Positions 24,320 to 35,900 of a DNA stretch of 64,000 bases are shown here, one piece after another. Made by a program: the position numbers and the translations under genes. Positions within the stretch are counted from its first letter, which is position 1, and each line of letters starts with the position of its first letter. Source of the stretch: Eretmocerus hayati (taxonomy: Eukaryota > Arthropoda > Insecta > Hymenoptera > Aphelinidae). The notes below the pieces were generated by a model. That model did not search any database and was not told where the DNA came from. It saw only the letters and a list, made by a program, of their open reading frames with translations. The stretch covers positions 116,902,838 to 116,966,837 of the forward strand of contig CM056744.1 of assembly GCA_029851415.1 (NCBI GenBank). Reading direction: 5' to 3'.

Positions 24320-24692
24320 TTTTTTGCAACTGTGTGCGCGAAGTTGTAAAAAAATGAGACTTCTCTTCATTATTTACAGTGCGAGAAGTAATGCGTGAAT
24401 GACTTCTCGCACAGTTTTACATTTACGCACTGGTGAAGTGAGCGTAAATGTAACTTCTCGCTCTAATGCATTTTCATTCACGCACAGTTCCAAAATATGA
24501 TGTCACGTCATCCCTCTGAATTTGGCCTTTCTTGAAAACTTCGTTTCCATGATAATCTTGCTCGGACAGTGGTGCATTTAATTACAACTTCGCGCACAGT
24601 TGCAGAAAATACGCAACACGTGCGAGAAGTTTCCGCACTCGTTTGGCAACTTGTGCGGAAATTGACCTTCTCGCACTTGTTGCGTAATATAC
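24320..24692. mobile_element. MITE pair of the GTGCGAGAAG type
   Basis: TTTTTTGCAACTGTGTGCGC at 24320 pairs with GCGCACAGTTGCAGAAAA ending at 24609. Directly adjoining, TACGCAACACGTGCGAGAAG pairs with CTTCTCGCACTTGTTGCGTA ending near 24689. GCGAGAAGT motifs recur inside. The two hairpins abut, so they may be one composite element. It sits inside the right arm of the foldback element. Confidence 0.7.
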
Positions 24693-24990
24693 TATTTCGA
24701 ACGCAAAAATGTCGTCGGGGCAGCACTGTCGACCAATCTCGTGGATTCCGTTTCCATTTTCCATATTCGCTGTGGTAAAACTTTCAACCAATAGTTGAAC
24801 CTGGCAAATATCCAGTGGTCACATTTTCATTCGGGTGGCTGATGGCTGAGGTTGCGTGTTAATTAATTTTTTACAGTGCACTTTCGACGCTCAAATATGT
24901 GCTTGATCTAACTCCCACACCTTGTCAGTGGTATTATCGGAACATTAGGCAATAGCTATCAGTGGAAATGTGAGCAACCAGTGGGTTTCC

Positions 24991-25377
24991 GTTTAAGGCC
25001 ATGCGGTAGCCTTGCAAGCTAAATTTTGTTCCCAGAATACTCGAATTCTTTTGCGATTTGGGCTAACGACGAGTTGTGCCACACTTGTTATCATCCAACT
25101 TTAATGGCTCAACTCGTCATTTAGCCCAAATTGCAAGAGAATTTGAGTATTCTTGGAACAAAAATGTGTGTATATTATAGGTTAGGATGTCCCAGGCGCC
25201 CAATGGTCCCCACTTTTCTGCAATAATCTAATGATTTGGGCTGAACATTGAGTTATCGAGAATAAATCGGATGAATAACTAGACAACTCATCTCAAACTT
25301 TGTACCATAAAATTTTTCACATAAGTGGTGAATGGAACTTTACGGCCGTGCTGCACGGCTACTGCATGCCCTTAAAC
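24991..25377. mobile_element. MITE (387 bp)
   Basis: The ends GTTTAAGGCCATGCGGTAGC and GCTACTGCATGCCCTTAAAC are inverted. An inner palindrome (about 25022-25170) pairs AATACTCGAATTC with GAATTTGAGTATT around opposed copies of GGGCTAACGACGAGTTG. No coding capacity. Confidence 0.8.
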
Positions 25378-26903
25378 TGTAGCTTCCGCATAATCATCTC
25401 ATAAAGAAGTAAAAAAATCAAAATGAGTATTAAAAGCATTACTTTTAGCCTTACTTTTTGAGATCTTATGCATTTTGAAAAGTGAAAATTCAGCATTCAT
25501 TATATTCAGTAGATCACCCCGTAGATCCAAGATTTGAAATTCAAGAAAATAATTTAATTTTGGGACGAACTCGTATCATTTTGTTCACAGCACAATGATA
25601 GTGGTTCTTGGAATGATGAAAAAAATTCTTCATTCACAAATTTCTCAATCCTATTGGGAGACTTAGGAAAACAATGGGTTTGGAATTGGGTTAAGCCTGA
25701 TGTCAAAGAACAATTTTTCATTTCGGCAATTAATACTGTTGATGCGCACGAATATTTTCCATCACACTTGCTACTCAAACCTATTTCCATCTAAACCTTG
25801 CCAAAAGATCGATTCCTCGGTCTGTGAGCTGTGAACCGTACCCTCTAACTTCCACTTTACATTCTACCGTCACTCGTTGTACGAAATAATCCCAGAAAAA
25901 AATCGATCGAGATTGTCCTTCAACCTTTTTCAACTCATTCGCAGATTTAATAAATAGCTACAACATTTTTATGCCATTGCGTGCGAAGCGATCCCATAAG
26001 CTGCATTGCTGAAAGCTTTTAGAAGGATTTTCCTCAGCTTCAAACGTACCAAACCGCGAAGAGGGTTGGATGATTTCCGATACTTTGACGACCCGTTCGG
26101 CGATTGACCTAAGCGGAAACTTGGTAAATGAAAAGGTCAGTCTGTGAGGGTTCGCAAAGCCTCACTTTTACTTGGTGATGTAGAAAAATACGATCCTACT
26201 TGAATAATCGAAAGCTATTTCATGTGGTAGGATGAGGAGTTGTTTGATCTTCGTGAGAATGAGTAAGGTAATAGGACACTTGTATAATCATCACTAATAC
26301 ATGTATTCCAATCCTTTCAGATTCGACGAGAATCCTTCGACTTCGTGAAATTGTTTTCCAACAAGAATGTCTGAATCACCAAAAGTACCTGTCATGTTAA
26401 AAATGAATACTTTCTGTCCACACTTCTCCTCTCTTTCAGTTAAAAGATTCAATCGGAAAATAATGGGAATATTCAAATGTCCCGCTACTAAACAATCACG
26501 TGACCGCCGATGAGTCCCAGTCAAAATCTTGGTTGAGGAGTCCTCCACGTAACAATTGCTGATTTTCCATGGTATTCTGAAGCTTTTTAATTAATGAACG
26601 ACTCGATTTCCACGCTAAATCAAATTCGATATAGCCTCATGGTTTCTGCAACTCGTTCTCATTCGCCGATATCTGGAGAAACTCGAGATGTTATAATATA
26701 AAGAGGAGAAGCAAATTTCGATACTTTTCAATTCAGGATGACTCGTGATTATGAAGGAATTCAAGATCGGAAAATATTGTTCAGTGACTATTCAATAGTT
26801 GGAGACTATCCATGAAATATACAATCAACTAATTGGCATCAGACTACACTACTCATCTCCACTATTCAGGTACTACTACGTGATCCTCCAACGGGCCTCG
26901 TTT
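25378..26903. other. 3' flank of the odorant receptor; no gene seen
   Basis: Short minus-strand frames near 25554-25790 and 26294-26548 were checked. They lack receptor motifs and splice context. No repeat boundary was recognised. Confidence 0.4.
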
Positions 26904-29900
26904 TTATTCGCTCAGAGCTAGAAGGACAGAAAGATAGCTGAAGCTTGTTTTATAAACCTGAAACATCAATAACATCAATAATATATCTCATCGCTCTTGG
27001 ATTTAATGCTCAATATGTCAAATTTTCTCTTACAAACATAACTTACTCTGAGAAATAGGTTCATTGACAAGTCTGCGAATCTTCCAGCTGTAATTCGCAT
27101 GGGTTGATGAGCACGAGCCATGATGAGAATTACTTGTCGAGAGTAAGCAACCTCTACACATTGCCATTTAGAGAAAAATATCAAATTCGTGCAGGCCTCG
27201 CTCTGAAAATCAATTGCAAAACAACAATGTTAGATTTAGAAGTCAACTGGAAACGATATAATCAATTCATTCAATGAATATAAGCCAATAGGAATTCATG
27301 TTAAGTTTTCCATGAAATTTGTTCACATGATGAAATTGCATTCGTGACACAATTTGAGTGGAGTGTATGATGATAAAAAAGGAATACGGTACTTTGTACT
27401 GCTTGAACTTATATTGAAGTACTTACATGGTCAGCAAGGATTTCACTAGCAGCGCAGTAAATGAAAACTTGTAGCGTAAAAGTTAATAACGACTCAGCCC
27501 TCATAGACTCTCGAACAATCGAAAGTCCTTCCGAATTATGCTTCAGAGACTACACAAATATTATGAAGAATCTATTAGTATTTTTGCATTGAATGCCCTA
27601 TTGGATTTGACGAATGAGCTTAAAGACTTACGTCTACAATACCATATCCGAAGAAGCATGACACGGCACACAGTCCACAAAGTTGAGCCAACGTTATCAT
27701 GTTGAATACTTCCTCTAAACTTTTGACAAATCTATATGGGTTTCAAATTTTGAGTTGAGTGATACCAGTTTAAATTCTGGCTTCTTGTCACAGACTTGAT
27801 TGAATATATTTCAATCGAATCTGCGCAACTTCGAGCCCTATTTTTAATACGGAGATACAAGGGAGGATTTTTTGTTGGAAAAATGAGCGACATTGAAATG
27901 GGAAGTGACAAAGTCTGAAAAAAAAAATTTTAACGCGGTTAAGGTTCCATCTCCCGATAGTGGCATACCCTTCAGGGGGATCATATGTTTACACTGTGAG
28001 TGGAAGAAAATCTATGATTCTGATCAAATTCAGGAGCCTGAGTTTTGGAAGAATGGAGAGTTCAGACAAACTGTGTGCTGAACTCATTGAAACTCAGTTG
28101 GAGAAGATATTATACGTGTGGGTGTGGGTGCATGCGTGTGAGTAAGTGCGTGCGTGCATGCGTGGCACCTCAGGGTGCGTCCACAAATATGCATATGCAT
28201 GCATATGCAGTGCATACTGCGCATATGCACTGCACACGTGCACACGTGTAGCTCATCAAATTTTAGCCAAAATTAGACGGAAATTGTCGAGTTCTGCTTT
28301 AGATCAGCCGCCAACGGAACAAAGGCACAAACCGAATCAAATCAGAGAGCCTCTGATCTGAGGCCTTCAATCTTTGCTCGAGTTCGATGAGCTGTACATG
28401 TGCACGTATGCAATGCTACGGAAGAGCCTATTAGCCACGGCGAAGCACGCGCGGCGCGGCAGGCGCGCGAAGCGAGGCACAGTTGGCACACTAGGCACAT
28501 GTTGCGAGGCGCGGCACAGATTGTATCATATGGTCAGGTTAAGATTCCGTAATTCGGAAACTTGACGAAATCATATCAAATTTTTACGTAATACGACGCG
28601 ACATGTGCTGTGCAGACCACTAATAGCGAGATCAGGGCTATTACTAATAATGAAAATTCGAATTTGAATAGTTTTGGAAGAGCTTTGGTCACGATGAATG
28701 TATGATGGGCTGAGATTCATGACAAACTAGCCATTACTAATGCAATGAAGGAATCAGGTGCAAAATGTCAGGGTAAGAATTAAAGCTCTATAAGTGTCAG
28801 CTTTACTGCTTGACATCCCTAATTTTCTTTTCTTTCAGCACTTGTACATAATCCCTCTAAAACAGACTCGTTGATGGGATCTGGGTTCTCTCCTCGTTGG
28901 AAGTGAAGTTTAGATGGAATGCTGGAGAATAAGGTTCTTCTTAGTCCTTCTGATGCTCGGTATACTTCCTGAAGGCTCTCCTCTGATTTGAGATGTCACC
29001 GGTACCAGATATATGTATTAGGTAGTATTGAACGAAACCAGATTTTTTTCATCTTGATTTTACTCAGGATGTGATAAAATCTTCACAAGTTGACTTTGTG
29101 GACTGTTTCAATTGATTACATTGATCAGAGGACATTCTTCCCTCACATTTTGATAAGAGTCCATTCATTTTTTCAATTTCCACTCAGTCAATACTCCAAG
29201 GATGTATGAATTGAGAGCGAGCCCATCATTACATGATTCTGGTTTCATTTTATGTCAAGAACGAGGTCAGTTGAACTTTCCTTTTGATGAGATTATAACA
29301 TTTGTGTAAGATGAATTTGCCATTTGAACGTCTATTATTCTCATATTTCTCAGGTATCTCTGGAAAAACCTTGAGGAATCCTGGAAATCTGAGGAATAAA
29401 TCTTTGTGGTTATAGATGAATTTGTGGTGATCTTCTCCAATGGAGATTTTTCAGTGATTAAGACATACATATCCTACTTCATAGCTCATGTCAGCAGCTG
29501 AATCCAGTATGCTTTTAACTACGCTCAGTGCTGAGTTGTGATTTTAACTGATTGGTGTAGATTTCATCCGAGCAATGTGTTAAGAAATGATTCTGCTCTT
29601 ACTTTGATTATTGGAATTTCTCATAATCTCAGTGGATATATCACTTTCTTGAATCCAACGATGAGCAGAGTTATGTTTTCAGTGGGAAAGCTCTGTGTTC
29701 CAATAAATAAGATTGTGAGACAAGTGTGTCATATAGATTAATCTTCACTTTCCCTAAAATTACCTTTTGAATGAATGATAATCTATATGTCGGTTCTTTT
29801 TTATGTTCATTCTCAAGGAAGATACATCCACCAAAATTCCCAGATTTGAAAAACCTTATCATCATTGTGATCGGTGAGCTGTACCATTGTATCAAATCTC

Positions 29901-32900
29901 CAAAGAGCATACGCATTATCAAATGGCCCAGATAATGATTAGTGACAGACATTTGGATATGTATCTATTTCGCAACACCAAAATACACTTGCATTCATCT
30001 CTACTGTTCTCAACATCATATCAAGGAGGAATTCGAGCTACATGGCAGTGGAGTAACACACGAAGGCCTTGAGACAATTGGTTCCAACTTTGGGAATGAA
30101 TTTAGTACATTATTGATGAACTTTTGAATTGATACGGATGAAACAAGAATAAGTTTGGTCTTTTTCTATTACTTTTCTTTTCCAGCTTTTAAACATACAC
30201 ACTCCTGTCCCTCCACTAATGTGTATCAACACCTTTGATAGATTGTTCAAGAAGTGACAGTCCATGACAGAAAAACCAAGTCTAATCCTCACTTTGAGGT
30301 GTCATTGTGAATGAAAATCATGACTTGATGTAGTGGTACAGTTCACCGATAACAATAATAATAAGCCTTTTCAAATCTTGGAATTTTGGTGGATGTATCT
30401 TCCTTGAGAATGAACATAAAAAAGAACAAAAGTATAGATCATCATTTATTCAAAAGGTAATTTTAGGAAAAGTAAAGATTAATCTATGACAAACTTGTCT
30501 CACAATTTTATTTATTGGAACACAGAGCTTTCCCACTGAAAACATAATTCTGTCCATCGTTGGATTCAAGAAAGTGATATATCCACTGAGATTATGAGAA
30601 ATTCTAATAATCAAAGTGAGAGCAGAATCATTTCTTGACACGTTGCTTGGATGAAATAATTGGACACACAGAGTAACCCTGACTTCTACACTCATCGGTT
30701 ATGAAAAATGTCCATTGGAGAAGATCACCACAAATTCATCTATAACCACAAAGATTTATTCCTTAGATTTCCAGGATTCCTCAAGGTTTTTCCAGAGGTA
30801 CCTGAGAAATATAAGAATAAATAGACGTTCAAATGGCAAATTCATCTTACACAAATGTTATAATCTTAGCAAAAGAATAGTTCAACTGACCTCGTTGAGA
30901 ACTATATCCTCCAGCATTCCATCTAAACTTCACTTCCAACGAGGAGAGAACCCAGATCCCATCAACGAGTCTGTTTTAGAGGGATTATATACAAGTGCTG
31001 AAAGAAAAGAAAATTAGGGATGTCAAGCAGTAAAGCTGACACTTATAGAGCTTTAATTCTTACCCTGTCATTTTGCACCTGATTCCTTCATTGCATTAGT
31101 AATGACTAGTTTGTCATGAATCTCAGCCCATCATACATTCATCGTGACCAAAGCTCTTCCAAAACTATTCAAATTCGAATTTTCATTATTAGTAATAGCC
31201 CTGATCTCGCTATTAGTGGTCTGCACAGTACATGTCGCGTCGTATTACGTAAAAATTTGATATGATTTCGTCAAGTTTCCGAATTACGGAATCTTAACCT
31301 GACCATATGATACAATTTGTGCCGCGCCTCGCAACATGTGCCTAGTGTGCCAACTGTGCCTCGCTTCGCGCGCCTGCCGCGCCGCGCGCTTCGCCGTGGC
31401 TAATAGGCTCTTCCGTACAATGCATATGCGCAGCACACAATGCACATGCATGCATACGCATCATTTGTGGACACACCCTCAGAGGGAAGGGATCTCATGG
31501 ACTCCCTTCTGTCACGACCATCGGCCGGCTTTTCGCGTAATGCGTGGGTAATCAGATTTCTCGCGTAAAAGTGTGGAAAAATTGGTGATATATTTGCGAT
31601 ACAGTGTAACCTCGATTTACCGGACATTCGCGGTGCACTCAAAAGTGTCCATTATATGGAGGTGTCCGCTAAATCAAGTGAGTGCAATATGAACCCATTA
31701 AGCCGTGACGAGAAACATAAAAATACAGAAGTCATTTATTGATGAACTAAAAATAAAAAAACCCCACATCACAAGATCAATCTGTTTCTCAACTCTAAAA
31801 TTCGCTCAATAATAGTAATCCATACAAGTTTTTCAAAATAATTGACGACCGAGGTTTGTATTCTTGGTTTCCTCGTGACAATGTTCTGTACGTGCATTTC
31901 AAGATCAGATACTAATGCTAAACCTGCTGCATCATCATTTTGCAGAAAGTATTTTTTCGCACAGGAGGCATATTTTTCAAACTCATTGGTTGTGATAGGG
32001 ACTTCTTGGACAGATGTTTCGTCGTCATTTTCAACTTCTTCGGGGGCACTTTCTTGTCTCATTTCAACCAAATCTCGGATGTCAATAAAACTGCTTTTTG
32101 TCGCAAGCTGATCATCAATACTGGCATAGTTTGCAGGCAGGTATCGAACATCTGACCGCACAAACGCTTGATTGTTTATGTTCCCGGGCAGTTGAAGTGT
32201 CCGCTATTCCTCAATTTTGAGCGCTTCAACTGTCCGCGTCCATTATTTCGAGTGTCCGCTAAATCAAGGGCTTGTCTTCATAAGAGGCAATGTACTTTTG
32301 CCGGTGCTCTTAAAATCGTCCGCTAAGTGGAGGTGTCCGCTAAATTGAGTGTCCGTTAAATGGAGGTTTTACTGTATATTGCAAACTTGATCTGAAAACG
32401 TCTTGGGGGAATATTGCGAATCGCATCTGCGATTCTTCAGCAATATTTTCCCAAACCTAACTATCCAATATAGTACAAAAACATCTCTAATTTCCGATCA
32501 AACGACTGTTCCTCATCCCTAGCAATCCCTAGCATCCTTGCCGAATATTGCTGACAAGGGGAGTCCGGAGTCTCCGGGTCCTGAAATCTCACCAAAATTT
32601 TTTTACAGTTTCGTACCATCTAGAATATGAAGAACCCAAAGCAACTCTGTCAAATGGGCCTCCTGTTCAGAGCTACAGCCTATGACATTAGCATTGCCCA
32701 TATAGGCCCATGTTAAGAAGTGATAGATATACTGACAATGTTGACGTTTCTGGCTGTAGCTCAGAACAGAAGGCCCATTTGGCGGAGTTGCTTTAGATTC
32801 TTCATATCCTAGGTGGTACGAAACTCTGAAAAAATTTTGGTGAGATTTCAGGACCCGGAGACTCCGGACTCCCCTTGTGAGTTGAGGTTTTTTGTGTGAC

Positions 32901-35900
32901 ATGTAACGAATATTGGTGGTGATGTGCTCCTATTTGCTTATTTGAACAATGAACTTATTTCCCCATTCAAAATTTCTACTCAATATCATAATCACCCATT
33001 TGTAGGCTTTTTAGAACAAGCAATACATAATATCGCCGGCAACTATGAAGACTAACACTTTTTTCATCAACAACGAAGAGTAGCGTATTTTTCATATCAA
33101 CGACGAAGACTAAGGGTGCGTTCCCAAATGATGCATGCATGTGCAGTGCACACTGCGCATACGCACTGTACATGTGCACATGTGCAGCTCATCGAAGTTG
33201 AGCAAAAATTGAAGGGCTCGCATCAGAGAAATTCTCATATGAATCGGGTTTTGTCTGTGCTGCGTTACCGGCTGATCCAAAGCAGATCTAGAGAAGTTCC
33301 CTTGTTTTGGCTAAAATTTGATGAGCTGCACATGTGCACGTATGCAGTGCATATGTGCAGTGTGCACTGCATATGCAATCATTTGCATCATTTGAGGACG
33401 CACCCTTACACTTTATTCTTATCGACGACGAAGAGTAGCACATTTTCGTATGAACGACGAAGCGGATTACCTGTCCTGCAGGGGTCAAATACAAGTCGTG
33501 AAGCTGGATAGATGGATGGATGGATGGATGGGATGACTAGGATCAATGGGATGAACGATTGTCGAATAATATGATTCTTATTTATCTTGGAGGACGAAGT
33601 AATAAGAGTAAAATACTTTTATGAGACCTTAAATACAGATATACTCGTGACATTTCGTTAAATAATAGTCGACCTTATCAGGCTACACATCTAGAAGCCG
33701 ATTCTATGTCACACAAGCTATTGTATAAAATATGTGGTGTGGTCAACAGTTTGATGTCAAATATTTTTCTAGGAATTTCTCAGCACTCGTGGAATTGTGA
33801 ATTTTGCAATGAGTCAGCATTTGTGTGAGAATCTATGCAAGACGAAACTTTGCTATTAGATGATCGAATTTAACTGTGCATACAGTGGAGAGATTCCAAC
33901 TGTCCAATGTGTGTTCAAACCTAAACTCCCAATTCTAAAACCAACTACTATTTTTTGACAGATGACAAAGTAAAAGCTAGAAAATACTAGGTTTATTCGA
34001 TTATGGAGATCAGACCGGTCTGACTGACGCGACTGCTCTGATCTAACGTGACCGAACGCGCGTTCGGCCGTGGTTTAACCTGACCAAGTCAGACCAGCTG
34101 ATCCACGGTCAGATGCTTAACCACAACTTATGTTAATGTAAACACTCTGAGGAATGCAATTTCCTGTGTATTGACGTAGATCTATTTTCACAATCGTTAA
34201 ATGAGCCCTTAGAGCAAAATTTTTGTCATGAAAAGTCATAGTTGAGCATGTGTAAGGGGAAGTGGTTGGTCTAACTTGGTCAGGCTAAACTCCGCCAAAC
34301 GCGCGTTCGGTCAGGTTAGATCAGGTCAGTCGCGTCAGTCAGACCGGTCTGATCTCCATAATCGAATAAACCTACTAAATGACTTCTTTCAATAACCAAC
34401 ATCAATTTACCTTCCGAGACGTACGTGAGTAGCTACAATTTCTTTCAGCCTCGTTTCTATCAATTTTTTGTCCTGACTTCTGTTATCTTCAAAGTCGTCA
34501 AACACGTGAAGCATCTTCTGTCCCAGTATTTCAAATTGAGCGCTCGCATGGAGTATTAGTACACCAAATACCATATCTGGTGCTACTATACAGATACCAC
34601 AAATGAAGCAAGCTATTCCATTCAAGAAGTACATCACTTCAAAAATTGGCGAGCTCATTGCGTCAAATGGAAATGATACTTGAATTGGAAAGAATCGACC
34701 ATTGGCAATACCAGTATCAGTCACATTATTGAGTACACGAGGTGTGTAACCAATGAAAGGCATCATAACGTATCCAGAATCGCAGACCATGGTTCCGATA
34801 AATGCTCCAATTGCAAGGATACGTGCCATACGAGCGTGTTTCTTCATTACTGATCGTTCCCATTGAGTTTTTGAAGTCAACCAATCGAGATTCGCCTCTC
34901 GCATGACCTCATGCAAGACTAATAATGGGAAATAGTTTGAGGTTAATCATCAAAAGATAGAAATTTAGAAGAAAATTCACGTTTGCATATTATGAAAATT
35001 ATGAATGAAGGTGCGCGGAAAATTTTCTTGGACGATAACAGAAAAAAAAAATAAACTAGTTTATTTATTTATTCGTAAATTCAAGAACTCATGGCTCTTT
35101 CACATGTAAGATAATGCGAAGATCGTGAATATTTTGTAAAGGCGTCGAGTTTTTTTCAAAAATCAGATGGATAACGACAAAACCGCGATGGCGTTTTTTA
35201 AGTCGATGAAAAATGTGCACTATACTGAAAACCTGACAACCAGTCTAGATCTCGATTGACAGGATCCTAGTAACTATGCTTGTATTGTGATTTGTTCTCT
35301 GTGTGCTAGAATAAGGAAACCAAAATGCCTTGGACAGGAGAAGCTCCATCAACACGGAATGCGGAAAATTATTCATTGAAACCCATTATTCTATACTCCC
35401 GCGCAGACTCTGAGGGGATTGAACGAGAGCCATATGTATGCCCAATCATGAATCGATGGTTAATATATTATACAATCAGGAATTGATGTTATTGTAGAGA
35501 TTTTTGTCTTGATGTCGCGATGTAATTGAATGTACCTAAGGAACAGAATCTTCTAAAGAGATCTTGAACAGAAGCTAGGAGTCTTATAGCATTCAGAAAT
35601 TGTTAACGATGTTCCATTAATTACCAACTAATGAATCTTGTACGAAATATTAATCATAACAGGAAAACCAGGGGTTATATATGGTTCATTGCTCATAACT
35701 CTTATTATCATCAGAAATATGCTGGTATGCGAACCTAACAAAGTATATCAACAGAGACAAAGAGAGGGCAGGAATCAATTGCACGGTAAATTGCACCCTC
35801 ACCATTATCCAACTTTTTATATATTACAAGAGCTGTTACATACAGGAATGGACTTACTGTCGCTCTTGCAACTTAATGATACATTACGATCGTCTGCAAT

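Larger units (their letters stand above)
22890..24840. mobile_element. Foldback (FB/Galileo-like) element with inverted tandem arrays
   Basis: Left arm (22.9-23.4 kb) and right arm (24.17-24.84 kb) are inverted copies. CATGAACCAGTAAAACAAAC pairs with the reverse complement of the right arm, as do GATCCAGTATCCGG and TTCGACGCCTCT. Between the arms, 23400-23770 is an array of ACGAAGATTAACRC units and 23820-24160 is the same array inverted (GTGTTAATCTTCGT). The centre of symmetry is near 23805 (CTTCATTCATGAAGGGACGG against its inverse). The left arm itself contains the CCACGCGAATCATTTT block twice. A MITE at 24320-24692 interrupts the right arm. Long terminal repeats made of tandem units are the hallmark of Drosophila Foldback and Galileo; this element's superfamily is inferred from architecture only. 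Confidence 0.75.

Noticed and set aside
29267..29952. Transposase in the 3.3-kb palindrome
   Set aside because: Minus frames here (for example GNFGGCIFLENEHKKEP) are short, lie in the mirrored arms, and show no DDE or THAP motifs.
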